Position numbers and translations under genes: made by a program
Assembly: GCF_000187265.1 (NCBI RefSeq)
Contig: NZ_GL698432.1
Span: forward strand, 1 to 49,931
DNA: 49,931 nucleotides
From: Streptococcus equinus ATCC 9812
Lineage (GTDB): Bacteria; Bacillota; Bacilli; Lactobacillales; Streptococcaceae
Reading direction: 5' to 3'
Shown: positions 19,172 through 29,623 of the stretch, in pieces
Layout: each line of letters begins with the position of its first letter
Position numbering within the stretch: position 1 is the stretch's first letter
The notes under the pieces: generated by a model
The model's input: the letters and a program-made list of their open reading frames with translations, nothing else
The model's database searches: none
What the model was told of the DNA's origin: nothing

Positions 19172-19911
19172 TGTCTCAACCTATCATTGAAATTAAACAC
19201 CTAAAAAAATCTTACGGACAAAATGAAGTCCTAAAAGATATTTCACTTTCTGTTAATAAAGGTGAAGTTATTTCTATCATTGGTTCATCAGGTTCAGGAA
19301 AATCAACATTCCTACGTTCTATCAATCTTTTAGAAGACCCAACTGCTGGAGAAATCCTTTTCCACGGTCAAAACGTTCTCGAAAAAGATTACAACTTGAC
19401 AGAATACCGTGAAAAACTCGGAATGGTTTTCCAATCATTTAACCTTTTTGAAAACTTAAATGTTCTTGAAAATGCCATCGTTGCTCAAACAACTGTTTTG
19501 AAACGTTCTCGCAGCGAAGCTGAAAAAATCGCTAAAGAAAACCTTACAAAAGTTGGTATGACTGAGCAATACTGGAAAGCAAAACCAAAACAACTTTCTG
19601 GTGGACAAAAACAACGTGTAGCTATCGCACGTGCATTGTCTGTTAATCCTGAAGCAATGTTATTTGACGAACCTACTTCAGCCCTTGACCCAGAAATGGT
19701 TGGTGAAGTTCTTAAAACAATGCAAGACCTCGCTAAATCAGGTCTAACAATGATTATCGTAACACACGAAATGGAATTCGCTAAAGAAGTTTCAGACCGT
19801 GTTATCTTCATGGATAAAGGGGTTATCGCTGAAGAGGGGACACCTCAACAAATCTTTGAAAACCCACAACAAGATCGTACAAAAGTATTCTTACAACGTT
19901 TCTTGAAATAA
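19171..19911 (+). CDS. glnQ: Amino acid ABC transporter ATP-binding protein GlnQ
   Basis: ATPase for the GlnPH permease. The 246-aa protein has Walker [11 protein letters not shown]-loop VFQSFNLF, signature LSGGQKQR, Walker [15 protein letters not shown] and the H-loop VTHEM, the standard polar amino acid uptake subfamily. Its ATG shares a base with the glnPH stop (TAATG), and a terminator follows. Confidence 0.96.
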   Translation: MSQPIIEIKHLKKSYGQNEVLKDISLSVNKGEVISIIGSSGSGKSTFLRSINLLEDPTAGEILFHGQNVLEKDYNLTEYREKLGMVFQSFNLFENLNVLENAIVAQTTVLKRSRSEAEKIAKENLTKVGMTEQYWKAKPKQLSGGQKQRVAIARALSVNPEAMLFDEPTSALDPEMVGEVLKTMQDLAKSGLTMIIVTHEMEFAKEVSDRVIFMDKGVIAEEGTPQQIFENPQQDRTKVFLQRFLK

Positions 19912-19920
19912 TCATCAACA

Positions 19921-19948
19921 ACAACCTTTTTAAAAGAAGGTTGTTTTT
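19921..19948 (+). terminator. Terminator after glnQ
   Basis: ACAACCTT/AAGGTTGT stem (19921-19928 with 19937-19944) followed by a T run. Confidence 0.85.
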
Positions 19949-19989
19949 GATGTCAAAAAATTCATTTTTCAAAATAATACGGCAAATAC

Positions 19990-20018
19990 TTTACTGGTTA
20001 AGTATTTTGTGATATAAT
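19990..20018 (+). promoter_or_regulatory. Promoter of the mini-ORF at 20060
   Basis: TTTACT (19990-19995), a 17-bp spacer and TATAAT (20013-20018) with an extended TGA just before it. Confidence 0.75.
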
Positions 20019-20059
20019 CCCCCATGTTAACGTTAATAAATCTATTTTAAGGAGGTTAA

Positions 20060-20170
20060 AAAACTGATTTAGCATCTGCATATCGCAGACTTAAAAGCCC
20101 TAATATCAAAACTCGAAAACGTGCTCTGAAAATAATCCATGAACATAAAAGATATAAAAGAAACATGTAA
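20060..20170 (+). pseudogene. 36-codon basic mini-ORF with no ordinary start codon (putative metal homeostasis peptide family)
   Basis: The open frame encodes a very basic peptide beginning KTDLASAYRRLKSPNIKTR and ending HEHKRYKRNM. From recall it resembles short streptococcal and lactobacillar peptides annotated as putative metal homeostasis protein; I could not verify this. It has a good promoter, a perfect AAGGAGG Shine-Dalgarno (20049-20055) and a strong terminator, so it is built like a gene. However, no ATG, GTG or TTG exists between the in-frame TAA at 20057 and the conserved-looking part. Either the start was lost by a small deletion, or an unusual codon is used. The Lys/Arg content excludes random noncoding sequence less securely than a database match would. 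Confidence 0.5.
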
Positions 20171-20203
20171 CTCCTATTCTAATCCCTAACAAAAACGCCA
20201 GAC

Positions 20204-20251
20204 AAAAAATTCCCTATTGCAATTCCTTCCGTCTGCAATAGAGAATTTTTT
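20204..20251. terminator. Strong bidirectional terminator between the mini-ORF and the SPFH gene
   Basis: 18-base arms (20204-20221 with 20234-20251) with one mismatch, A run on the left and T run on the right. It serves both convergent units. Confidence 0.9.
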
Positions 20252-20252
20252 A

Positions 20253-21137
20253 TTATTTAGTTTTCAATGATGACAAAATTTGTGTGCGAATATCTTCAAT
20301 ACCTTCTGGATGATTTGGCAAAAAGAGTGTTTGATTACCTTTAGCAGCAAAAGTATTCAAAGTGTCAAGATATTGGTTAGTTAACAAGATTGACATGATT
20401 TGTTCTTCAGTCATACCTACATTGGCATCTTTTAACTCTTGAATAGATTCGGCTAAACCATCGACAATAGCTTTACGTTGTTGGGCAATACCAACACCAT
20501 GAAGACGATCTTTTTCTGCCTCAGCTTCTGCTGCTGTGACAATCTTAATTTTATCAGCATTTGCCAATTCTTGAGCAGCTACACGTTTACGTTGAGCCGC
20601 ATTGATTTCGTTCATTGATTGTTTGACTTCGGCATCAGGTTCAACCTTCGTAATCAATGTTTTTACGATGATATAACCATATGTAGACATTTCTTCAGCC
20701 ACTTGGTGTTGAACTTCCAGGGCAATTTCATCTTTTTTCTCGAATAATTCATCCAAAGTAAGTTTTGGAACAGATGAACGAAGTGCGTCTTCAATATATG
20801 ATTTAATTTGAGCTTCAGGACGCATAAGTTTATAATAAGCATCGGTGACATTTTGCTCATTAACACGGTACTGTGTAGCAACGTTTAGAGTGACAAAAAC
20901 ATTGTCTTTAGTCTTAGTTTCTACAACAATTTCAGATTGCAAAAGACGCAATTGAATACGCGCAGCAATTTTATCAATGCCAAATGGCAAGCGAATATGA
21001 ATCCCACTAGTAGACGTTGTTTGATATTTTCCAAAACGTTCGATGATAGCAACAGTTTGTTGACGAACAACATATAGTGTACTTGCGACAATACTCAAAA
21101 CAAGTAGCAACATAAGTACAAAAATAATTAAAAACAT
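20253..21137 (-). CDS. SPFH/Band 7 domain membrane protein
   Basis: Stomatin-prohibitin family protein, 294 aa. One N-terminal TM helix (LIIFVLMLLLVLSIVASTLYV) is followed by the SPFH domain (QQTVAIIERFGKYQTTSTSG, then LPFGIDKIAARIQLR) and a charged Ala/Glu-rich coiled-coil (NAAQRKRVAAQELANADKI). Such proteins organise membrane microdomains and influence membrane proteases; the closest general type is QmcA-like. No NfeD partner is adjacent. It stands alone between two terminators. Confidence 0.85.
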   Translation of the reverse strand: MFLIIFVLMLLLVLSIVASTLYVVRQQTVAIIERFGKYQTTSTSGIHIRLPFGIDKIAARIQLRLLQSEIVVETKTKDNVFVTLNVATQYRVNEQNVTDAYYKLMRPEAQIKSYIEDALRSSVPKLTLDELFEKKDEIALEVQHQVAEEMSTYGYIIVKTLITKVEPDAEVKQSMNEINAAQRKRVAAQELANADKIKIVTAAEAEAEKDRLHGVGIAQQRKAIVDGLAESIQELKDANVGMTEEQIMSILLTNQYLDTLNTFAAKGNQTLFLPNHPEGIEDIRTQILSSLKTK

Positions 21138-21211
21138 GTTAAATCCCCTTTCTTGTACCTATAGGTTAATACAATTATATTTTATTTCTTTAAAAAGTCA
21201 AGCAAAATCAT

Positions 21212-21245
21212 AAAAACTAGCTGAGTCATAAGACCCAGCTAGTTT
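21212..21245 (-). terminator. Terminator after ilvA
   Basis: AAACTAGCTG-GTC (21214-21227) pairs with GAC-CAGCTAGTTT (21232-21245) with one mismatch and a 4-base loop; the minus-strand transcript ends TTTTTA. Confidence 0.85.
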
Positions 21246-21278
21246 AGCTTATTAAAGTTATTCTAAGAAAACATCTTA

Positions 21279-22529
21279 TCAGACTAGTAGATTATAGAGG
21301 CTTTCATTTCCATGAAGGTTGATGTATGAAGGATCAAAAACAGATAATCGATCAATAAAAGCCGAATAATCATTTTTATCTCCTAAAGTTATCCCAATGA
21401 GTACCGGTCCTGTCCCTTTGTTAGCACGTTTGATGTATTCAAATCGCGTGATATCATCATTTGGACCTAAGATATTATTGACAAATTCACGTAAAGCTCC
21501 TGGACGTTGTGGAAAATTAACCACAAAATAATGTTTGACGCCATCATAGATGAGAGCACGTTCTTCCATTTCTTGCATACGATTGATGTCATTGTTACCG
21601 CCAGAAATGATACAAACGACTGTCTTACCTTTGATATCATCTTTCATAACTTCAAGTGCTGCAATTGAAGAAGCTCCAGCTGGTTCAGCAATGATCCCTT
21701 GTTTTGAGTACATATCAATCAAAGTCTCTGAGATCAACCCCTCATCAACACCGACTAATTTATCTACGTATTTTCGAGCAATTTCAAAAGTCTTGTCACC
21801 AACTTTTTGCACTGCAATCCCATCAGCAAATTTATCAATTTCTTCCAATTTTACAGGATGGCCTTTGTCAAATGCTGCGCGCATGCTTCTTGCACCTGAT
21901 GCCTCAACACCAACAACTTCAATTTCTGGAGCAACGTCCTTAATGTAGGTTGCAACACCCGAAATTAATCCACCGCCACCAACTGGAACAAAAATATTAT
22001 CAAACGTTACGCCTTCTTCTTGAGCTTGTTCATAAATCTCATATGCCACAGTTCCTTGTCCTGCTTGGACATCATCATCATCAAATGGATCAATAAAAGT
22101 CATTCCTTCTGACTTTGTAAATTCTTGAGCAGCTTGAGCTGAAGCATCAAAAGTATCACCAACCAACTTGATTGTCACGTAAGGACCACCAAAGAACTTG
22201 ACTTGCCCAATTTTTTGCTGAGGAGTTGTTACAGGCATAAAAATTGTTGCTGGAATTTTCATTTCATGACAAGTAAATGCCACACCTTGAGCGTGGTTAC
22301 CTGCTGAAGCACAGACAACACCACGTTTCTTATCTTCATCTGACAACTGATGAATAGCATAATAAGCTCCACGAATTTTAAACGAACGCACTTTCTGCAT
22401 ATTTTCTCGTTTAAGATAAACGGTTGCACCATATTTTTCCGATAAATAACGGTCAAAATCTAGGGGTGTACACTCAACAACATCTTTCAAGACGTCATAG
22501 GCGTCAACAACATCCTTAGCTAAGATCAT
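21279..22529 (-). CDS. ilvA: Threonine ammonia-lyase (threonine deaminase) IlvA
   Basis: Makes 2-oxobutanoate from threonine, the first step to isoleucine. The 416-aa PLP enzyme has the Schiff-base lysine in VRSFKIRGAYY (Lys51), the SAGNHAQGVA loop, the phosphate-binding PVGGGGLISG, and one C-terminal ACT-like regulatory domain (YFVVNFPQRPGALREFV). One such domain rather than two gives the shorter Gram-positive form. It is the last ilv gene, after a hairpin that may reduce read-through from ilvC. Confidence 0.95.
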   Translation of the reverse strand: MILAKDVVDAYDVLKDVVECTPLDFDRYLSEKYGATVYLKRENMQKVRSFKIRGAYYAIHQLSDEDKKRGVVCASAGNHAQGVAFTCHEMKIPATIFMPVTTPQQKIGQVKFFGGPYVTIKLVGDTFDASAQAAQEFTKSEGMTFIDPFDDDDVQAGQGTVAYEIYEQAQEEGVTFDNIFVPVGGGGLISGVATYIKDVAPEIEVVGVEASGARSMRAAFDKGHPVKLEEIDKFADGIAVQKVGDKTFEIARKYVDKLVGVDEGLISETLIDMYSKQGIIAEPAGASSIAALEVMKDDIKGKTVVCIISGGNNDINRMQEMEERALIYDGVKHYFVVNFPQRPGALREFVNNILGPNDDITRFEYIKRANKGTGPVLIGITLGDKNDYSAFIDRLSVFDPSYINLHGNESLYNLLV

Positions 22530-22584
22530 AAACTACCTCTTCTAATATTTAAATATTTTATATGACAAATGACTGATTAATAGA

Positions 22585-22608
22585 TAAAAAACCGATGACT
22601 AACATCGG
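22585..22608 (-). terminator. Terminator-like hairpin between ilvC and ilvA
   Basis: CCGATG/CATCGG stem (22592-22597 with 22603-22608) followed by six T on the minus strand. ilvA has no strong separate promoter that I can see, so it may be a partial terminator. Confidence 0.75.
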
Positions 22609-22635
22609 CCTTTTATAAGTAGATTTCTTCAAAAA

Positions 22636-23685
<1,050 letters not shown>

Positions 23686-23727
23686 TTAACTGCCTGAGTA
23701 AGGCAAATGTTAACTAATTTAAGTATT

Positions 23728-24213
23728 TTAACAAGAAAAATCTCTTGAAAATCCTGTTGCACCCGTGCGAGCAAGATTTTGAATGCCATAAGGCTTAATG
23801 ACACGAAGTAAAGCATCAATCTTATCACCATCACCTGTTACTTGAATGGTAATTGATTTTGGTGCCACATCAACAACACTCGCTCGGAATGGTTGAATAA
23901 CAGCTAAGATTTCAGCACGTTTACTTGTCGGAGCTGTCACCTTAACCAAAATTACTTCGCGTTCCAAATGCGGAATATCAGTGATATCACGAATGCGAAG
24001 CACATCAATCAAACGATTAAGTTGTTTAATGATTTGCTCAACTTCTTCCAAATTCTCAACATCAATAATAGTCGTAATGCGAGAAACATTTGGTTCCATT
24101 GTCTGCCCAACTGATATAGACTCAATATTAACCTGCCTTCGTGACAGGACACCAGTAAAGCGATTGAGAACACCTGTTGAATTTTGAAGTTTAGCTGTTA
24201 ACATTCTACGCAT
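23728..24213 (-). CDS. ilvN: Acetolactate synthase small (regulatory) subunit IlvN
   Basis: Regulatory subunit that confers valine feedback on IlvB. The 161-aa protein has an N-terminal ACT domain (MLTAKLQNSTGVLNRFTGVL, with NIESISVG) and the C-terminal ALS small-subunit domain ending RTGATGFSRDF. Its start overlaps the ilvB end by 8 bases. A second ATG three codons in is possible, but the MRRMLTAKLQN form is the usual streptococcal N-terminus. Confidence 0.95.
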   Translation of the reverse strand: MRRMLTAKLQNSTGVLNRFTGVLSRRQVNIESISVGQTMEPNVSRITTIIDVENLEEVEQIIKQLNRLIDVLRIRDITDIPHLEREVILVKVTAPTSKRAEILAVIQPFRASVVDVAPKSITIQVTGDGDKIDALLRVIKPYGIQNLARTGATGFSRDFSC

Positions 24214-25909
24214 TGAACTTCACCCCCAACATCTCACTATTTGATTTTCCTGATGGTACCATCGGATAAACTTGTTCACGATTTGAAATTGCCAGTTCAA
24301 TTAGCATCGGTTTATTTGCGGTAATGACCTTCAAGTCTTCTTCTAATGTGTTTGGATTAGTGAACTTGTAATGCGTAATACCATAAGCTTCAGCCATCAT
24401 TTGGAAATTTGGTTCATCATCAAAGGTTGACTCGCTTCGATGCTCATCGTAAAACGACTCTTGCCATTGACGAACCATACCAAGTGAATGGTTATTAACC
24501 AGAACTACTTTAATCGGAACACCGTAACCATTTAACAAAGCTAGTTCTTGGTTTGTCATTTGGAAACCACCATCACCAACAAAAAGAATGACTTCTTTAT
24601 CAGGATTAGCTAACTTGGCACCAATTGCAGCTGGAATACCAAATCCCATTGTGCCGAGTCCTCCAGATGTAATCAACTGTCGTTCATTTTTGTAAGGGTA
24701 AAATTGTGCTGTCCACATTTGGTGTTGACCAACGTCTGTAACAACAATCGCATCACCATCAGTGACTTTACCAATCGTTGCAATAGCATGTTGTGGCTTA
24801 ATCACCGACTCATCAAAATCATAACTAAATGGCGCTTTCGCTTTATTAGCAAGAACAGAATCTGTCCAATTATCATGACGTGTCTTGACCCCATCTTCAT
24901 CAAGAAGAATTTGTAAAGTGCGCTTGGCATCACCAACAATCGGAATCTGTGTTTTGACCACTTTTCCAATCTCTGCTGGGTCAATATCAACATGAGCAAC
25001 AACTGCTTTTTTAGCAAATGTTTTGGGATTTCCTGTTAAACGATCAGCAAAGCGCGACCCAAAGTTAATCATAAAATCACACTGTGTCAGAGCCATATTT
25101 GATGCATACGATCCATGCATGCCCCCCATCCCCAAAGAAAGTGGATGATTGATTGGCATAACCCCTAAACTCAGCAATGTTGAAACAACAGGAATGTTAT
25201 AACGCTCTGCAAAAGCGATTAACTCCTCAGATGCCCCAGAGTAATTCACTCCGCCACCAGCAATAATCAGTGGACGTTTTGCTTTCTTCAGCTGCGTTAA
25301 AATCTTTTTAACCTGTAAAAGATTTGGTTCAATGGTTGGTTGATAACTTGGAAGGTTAACCGTCGGATCATAATAAAATGATGTTTTAGTTGCCGAAATA
25401 TTTTTCGGAAGGTCAATCACAACCGGTCCAGGTCTACCAGTTGTCGCAATGTGAACAGCTTCCGTCACAATGCGTGGGACATCTGCCACATCACGGATCT
25501 GATAATTATATTTTGTAATCGGCATCGTAATTCCAATAATATCGGCTTCTTGGAAAGCATCTTTACCGATACCTGGCATACCAACTTGACCAGTGAAAAC
25601 AAGCAATGGAACACTATCACTCATCGCATCAGCAATTCCAGTAATGGCATTTGTCGCACCAGGTCCACTTGTTACAATCGCAACACCAAGACTACCAGTT
25701 GATTTGGCATAACCTTCCGCTTCATGGAGGGCACCTTGCTCATGACGTGACAGAATATGACGGATACCCTCAAAATTATAAATCGCATCATAAAGTGGTA
25801 AGACTGCCCCACCTGGGTAGCCAAAAATTGTATCAATTCCTAGACTAGCCAAGGTTTCCAATAATAACTCTGATCCATTTTTGGGTTCTTCTAATCTAAT
25901 CTGATTCAC
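24206..25909 (-). CDS. ilvB: Acetolactate synthase large (catalytic) subunit IlvB
   Basis: TPP-dependent enzyme that condenses two pyruvates, or pyruvate with 2-oxobutanoate, as the entry step to valine, leucine and isoleucine. The 567-aa protein has the N-terminal GYPGGAVLPLYDAIY with the catalytic Glu in SRHEQGALHEAEGYA, a central FAD-type domain, and the TPP motif GDGGFQMTNQELALLN ending VNN. The start follows a GAGGAG Shine-Dalgarno. A CodY-like box and a hairpin lie in the gap to ilvD. Confidence 0.96.
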   Translation of the reverse strand: MNQIRLEEPKNGSELLLETLASLGIDTIFGYPGGAVLPLYDAIYNFEGIRHILSRHEQGALHEAEGYAKSTGSLGVAIVTSGPGATNAITGIADAMSDSVPLLVFTGQVGMPGIGKDAFQEADIIGITMPITKYNYQIRDVADVPRIVTEAVHIATTGRPGPVVIDLPKNISATKTSFYYDPTVNLPSYQPTIEPNLLQVKKILTQLKKAKRPLIIAGGGVNYSGASEELIAFAERYNIPVVSTLLSLGVMPINHPLSLGMGGMHGSYASNMALTQCDFMINFGSRFADRLTGNPKTFAKKAVVAHVDIDPAEIGKVVKTQIPIVGDAKRTLQILLDEDGVKTRHDNWTDSVLANKAKAPFSYDFDESVIKPQHAIATIGKVTDGDAIVVTDVGQHQMWTAQFYPYKNERQLITSGGLGTMGFGIPAAIGAKLANPDKEVILFVGDGGFQMTNQELALLNGYGVPIKVVLVNNHSLGMVRQWQESFYDEHRSESTFDDEPNFQMMAEAYGITHYKFTNPNTLEEDLKVITANKPMLIELAISNREQVYPMVPSGKSNSEMLGVKFNA

Positions 25910-25936
25910 GAGCTCCTCCTTTTTCTATATATTTTG

Positions 25937-25951
25937 AATTATCTAAAAATT
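25937..25951 (-). promoter_or_regulatory. CodY-like box upstream of ilvB (13/15)
   Basis: AATTATCTAAAAATT against AATTTTCWGAAAATT, 27 bases upstream of the ilvB ATG. Confidence 0.5.
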
Positions 25952-25980
25952 AAAACAAGTTATATCTATGATAACATTTA

Positions 25981-26026
25981 AAAAAAATAAAGCAAGTGAA
26001 AGTAGCAATAAAATGCTAACTTTCAC
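25981..26026 (-). terminator. Hairpin between ilvD and ilvB, possible attenuator
   Basis: GTGAAAGTAGCA (25996-26007) pairs with TGCTAACTTTCAC (26014-26026) with a one-base bulge. On the minus strand a T-rich run follows after a short spacer, so termination would be partial. Confidence 0.55.
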
Positions 26027-26041
26027 AAATTATCTTTAACT

Positions 26042-27763
26042 TTACTTTTTATCTTGGCTTTCGCGTTCTGCTTTACGTTCTTCAAACTCTTCTTGAGTCA
26101 TCATTGACCCACCAAAGTTTGCAGATGAAGCAAAGGCTGTATAACGGCGCAACCAACCACTAGAAATTTTTGATTTAAATGGTTTCAAATGTTTGCGACG
26201 TTCTGCTAAAGTCTCTTTATCAACAATCAGATCAATCGTGCGATTAGTCAAATCAATATAGATTTCATCACCATCTTCAATAAGTGCGATATTTCCACCT
26301 TCTGCTGCTTCTGGCGATACGTGACCAATTGCAATACCACGTGTAGCTCCAGAAAAACGTCCATCTGTGATAAGAGCAACATTTTTACCAAGACCACGTC
26401 CAACAATTTTAGACGTTGGCGCAAGCATTTCAGGCATACCAGGACCACCTTGAGGGCCCTCATAACGAATCACGACAACATGACCTTTTTTAACGGTACC
26501 ATTATCAATTAATTCGAGCGCTTCATCTTGAGAATCACAACAGATAGCTTTTCCTCGGAAAGTCTTAACAGAAGGATCAACACCGCCGACTTTGATAACC
26601 GCGCCATCTTGTGCAATATTTCCATAAAGAACTGACAAACCACCTACTGGAGAAATTGGGTGTTCAATTGGATGAATGATTTCTTCGTTTTTAATTTCTG
26701 CACCAGCTACATTTTCTTTCAGAGTCTTACCAGTAATCGTAATGCGATCACCCTTAATGGTTCCTTTTTTAATCAATTGATTGATAATTGCTGAAATACC
26801 ACCTGCTTCTTGAACATCGTGCATCGTGTAAATGCTTGATGGTGCAATTTTAGAAAGATATGGTGTCTTCTTAGCAATTTCATTGATATCAGTAAGGTCA
26901 TAGTCAATACCTGCCTCACGCGCAATAGCAAGTGTGTGAAGAACTGTGTTAGTTGACCCACCCATAGCCATATCAAGTGCAAAGGCATCGTCGATAGCTT
27001 CTTTTGTAATAATATCTCGTGGACGCAAATTATTTTTAACATTATCCATCAAGTGTTTTGCTGCTTGTCTTACCAATTCACGACGTTGGTCTGATACAGC
27101 AAGGACTGTACCATTTCCTGGAAGAGCAAGACCAAGAACTTCCATAAGAGAGTTCATTGAGTTAGCTGTGAACATTCCTGCGCAAGAACCACACGTTGGG
27201 CAAGCATTTTGTTCCAAATAATCTAATTCTTTTTTAGACATATCACCAGCTTGATAAGTTCCGACAGCTTCAAAAAGACTTGACAGCGTTGCTTGGTGAC
27301 CTGTCATATCAACGCCACCTTTCATCGGACCACCTGAACAAAAGACTGCAGGTACATTGGTACGAAGTGCAGCTAAAATCATACCTGGTGTAATTTTATC
27401 GCAGTTAGGAATATAGAAAACACCGTCAAACCAGTGTGCATTGATAACTGTTTCAGCAGCATCTGCAATGATTTCACGAGATGGAAGACTATAACGCATT
27501 CCAATATGCCCCATAGCAATTCCGTCGTCTACACCAATGGTATTGAACTCAAAAGGAATACCACCCATTTCACGGATAGCTTCCTTGGCGACATCTGCCA
27601 ATTCACGCAAATGAACATGTCCAGGGACAATATCAATATAAGAATTACAAATTGCGATAAATGGTTTTTGCATGTCTTTAGCAGATTTTACTTGCCCGGT
27701 TGCATAAAGAAGACCTCGGGCTGGTGCTTTATCCACACCTACCTTAATTATGTCACTTCTCAT
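26042..27763 (-). CDS. ilvD: Dihydroxy-acid dehydratase IlvD
   Basis: Iron-sulfur dehydratase for the third step of branched-chain amino acid synthesis. The 573-aa protein has the cluster cysteines in [10 protein letters not shown] and in [17 protein letters not shown], plus [10 protein letters not shown] and the C-terminal [18 protein letters not shown]. It is the first gene of the ilv set (ilvD-ilvB-ilvN-ilvC-ilvA). Its cluster is presumably supplied by the SUF system 15 kb away, the only Fe-S assembly system in the window. A GGAG Shine-Dalgarno supports the start. Confidence 0.96.
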   Translation of the reverse strand: MRSDIIKVGVDKAPARGLLYATGQVKSAKDMQKPFIAICNSYIDIVPGHVHLRELADVAKEAIREMGGIPFEFNTIGVDDGIAMGHIGMRYSLPSREIIADAAETVINAHWFDGVFYIPNCDKITPGMILAALRTNVPAVFCSGGPMKGGVDMTGHQATLSSLFEAVGTYQAGDMSKKELDYLEQNACPTCGSCAGMFTANSMNSLMEVLGLALPGNGTVLAVSDQRRELVRQAAKHLMDNVKNNLRPRDIITKEAIDDAFALDMAMGGSTNTVLHTLAIAREAGIDYDLTDINEIAKKTPYLSKIAPSSIYTMHDVQEAGGISAIINQLIKKGTIKGDRITITGKTLKENVAGAEIKNEEIIHPIEHPISPVGGLSVLYGNIAQDGAVIKVGGVDPSVKTFRGKAICCDSQDEALELIDNGTVKKGHVVVIRYEGPQGGPGMPEMLAPTSKIVGRGLGKNVALITDGRFSGATRGIAIGHVSPEAAEGGNIALIEDGDEIYIDLTNRTIDLIVDKETLAERRKHLKPFKSKISSGWLRRYTAFASSANFGGSMMTQEEFEERKAERESQDKK

Positions 27764-27796
27764 CTGTTTTCTCCTATCAATTAAATCTTACACACC

Positions 27797-27824
27797 ATGT
27801 TAACACTTTAAAAAATAAAGTCAA
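27797..27824 (-). promoter_or_regulatory. ilvD promoter
   Basis: TTGACT (27819-27824), a 16-bp spacer and TAACAT (27797-27802) on the minus strand, 33 bases before the ATG. Confidence 0.7.
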
Positions 27825-27826
27825 GT

Positions 27827-27841
27827 AATTTTCAGAAAATT
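27827..27841 (-). promoter_or_regulatory. Perfect CodY box upstream of ilvD
   Basis: AATTTTCAGAAAATT matches the CodY consensus AATTTTCWGAAAATT at all 15 positions and is two bases from the ilvD -35. In Gram-positive bacteria CodY represses ilv genes when branched-chain amino acids and GTP are plentiful. A second palindrome, TTGTTA-gt-TAACAA, abuts it at 27842-27855. Confidence 0.85.
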
Positions 27842-27902
27842 TTGTTAGTTAACAATTTTCTCTCTATTAGATGTTTAATTGACACTTTTTATTTGTGAAG
27901 AC

Positions 27903-27930
27903 AAAAAAAGAAAGCACCGAAGTGCCTCCT
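27903..27930 (-). terminator. Terminator after the fakA-like gene
   Basis: Short GCAC stem with a TTCG loop on the minus strand (27914-27925), followed by TTTCTTTTTTT. Confidence 0.65.
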
Positions 27931-27952
27931 TTATCTTTTATCAAATAATATA

Positions 27953-29623
27953 TTATTCAACACTCATCAAGTATGGATAAACTGGTTGTTTACCTTCGTG
28001 AATTTCAACTTCAACGTCTTCGTAAGTTGATTCAAGGTAATCAGCCATTTCTTCAACCAATTCTTGATTTCCTTCTTCACCAACGTAGATAGTGACAATT
28101 TCGCTATCTTCGTCAATCATTTTAGCGAATGTTTCTTTCAAAGTAGCTGTCATATCAGGGTTTGAAACCACGATTTTACCATCAACCATACCAAGGTTGT
28201 CATCTTTGTGGATTTCAAGACCATCGATAGAAGTATCACGAACAGCAAGTGTTACACTACCGCTAACAACATCTGAAAGACTAGCAGTCATAGCTTCAAC
28301 GTTTTCTTCTAATGATTGAGTTGGGTTGAAAGCTAGCAAGCTTGTAAATCCTTGAGGTACAGTACGTGTTTCAACAACTGCGGCTGGTACTTCAGACACT
28401 TCTGCTGCTGATTGTGCAGCCATGAAGATGTTTTTGTTGTTTGGCAAGATGATAACATTTTTAGCATTAACAGCTTCAATTGCTTTAACGATATCTTCTG
28501 TAGATGGATTCATTGTTTGACCGCCTGAGATAACGTAGTCAACACCTTGTGATTTAAAGATATCAGCTAAGCCATCACCAGCACATACAGCAACAATTGC
28601 AAAGTCTTTTACTTCTTTGCTAGCAGCTGCAGCTTGAGCTTGATCTTTTTCAAGAACAGCATCGTGTTGGTTACGCATGTTATCAACTTTAACTTTTTTA
28701 AGAGCTCCATATTTAAGACCTTCTTGAAGGACTAAACCTGGATCTTCTGTGTGGACGTGAACTTTAGCAATTTCATCGTCATTAACAAGGATAAGTGAAT
28801 CACCTAGACCACCCAAGAATCCTTGGAATTCATCGTAGTTAAATTCTTTTACATAAGTAGGACCTTGTTTAAGAGCAACCATGATTTCAGTACAGTAACC
28901 GTATTTGATATCTTCAGTTGCAACGTGTTCAGCTACAGATTTGTGGTGTTCAGTGTTAATCATTTCGGTCATAACCGCTGGAGTTGCTTTGAAATCTTCA
29001 GAAGCAATGTATTCACCAGTCAAAGCAGATAAGAAACCTTCATAAATAAAGACTAAACCTTGACCACCTGAATCGACAACACCAACTTCTTTCAAAACAG
29101 GAAGCATTTCTGGTGTTTTAGCAAGTGCGCCTTTTGCACCTTCAAGTGCAGCACGCATAACTTCAACAGCGTCATCAGTTTCTTCTGCTTTTTTAAGAGC
29201 AGCTGTAGCAGCGCCACGAGAAACAGTCAAAATAGTACCTTCTACAGGTTTCATAACAGCTTTATAAGCCACTTCAACACCTGATTGGAAAGCGTGAGCA
29301 AGATCTTTACCAGTCAATTCTTCTTTATCTTTGATTGCTTGACCGAATCCACGGAATAATTGAGATGTGATAACACCTGAGTTACCACGTGCACCCATCA
29401 AAAGACCTTTTGAAAGGATTTGTCCGACTTCTCCAACTGTAGATGCAGGTTTGTCTGCAACTTCTTTGGCACCATTTTCAATTGTCATTCCCATGTTTGT
29501 TCCTGTGTCACCATCTGGTACAGGGAAAACATTAAGGGAGTTTACATATTCTGCTTGATTTCCAAGACGAGTACTAGCAGCTTGAACCATTTCTTGGAAT
29601 AAACTTGTTGTAATATTTGACAC
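27953..29623 (-). CDS. fakA: DAK2/DegV-family fatty acid kinase FakA-like protein (YloV)
   Basis: The 556-aa protein has an N-terminal DhaL (DAK2) ATP-binding domain with FPVPDGDTGTNMGMT and ARGNSGVITSQLFRGF, then DSGGQGLVFIYEGFL and two further domains of the YloV family. In staphylococci and streptococci the homolog FakA phosphorylates fatty acids held by FakB proteins, feeding them into phospholipids. No fakB is nearby. It overlaps the upstream yloU gene by one base, a conserved pairing. Confidence 0.88.
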   Translation of the reverse strand: MSNITTSLFQEMVQAASTRLGNQAEYVNSLNVFPVPDGDTGTNMGMTIENGAKEVADKPASTVGEVGQILSKGLLMGARGNSGVITSQLFRGFGQAIKDKEELTGKDLAHAFQSGVEVAYKAVMKPVEGTILTVSRGAATAALKKAEETDDAVEVMRAALEGAKGALAKTPEMLPVLKEVGVVDSGGQGLVFIYEGFLSALTGEYIASEDFKATPAVMTEMINTEHHKSVAEHVATEDIKYGYCTEIMVALKQGPTYVKEFNYDEFQGFLGGLGDSLILVNDDEIAKVHVHTEDPGLVLQEGLKYGALKKVKVDNMRNQHDAVLEKDQAQAAAASKEVKDFAIVAVCAGDGLADIFKSQGVDYVISGGQTMNPSTEDIVKAIEAVNAKNVIILPNNKNIFMAAQSAAEVSEVPAAVVETRTVPQGFTSLLAFNPTQSLEENVEAMTASLSDVVSGSVTLAVRDTSIDGLEIHKDDNLGMVDGKIVVSNPDMTATLKETFAKMIDEDSEIVTIYVGEEGNQELVEEMADYLESTYEDVEVEIHEGKQPVYPYLMSVE

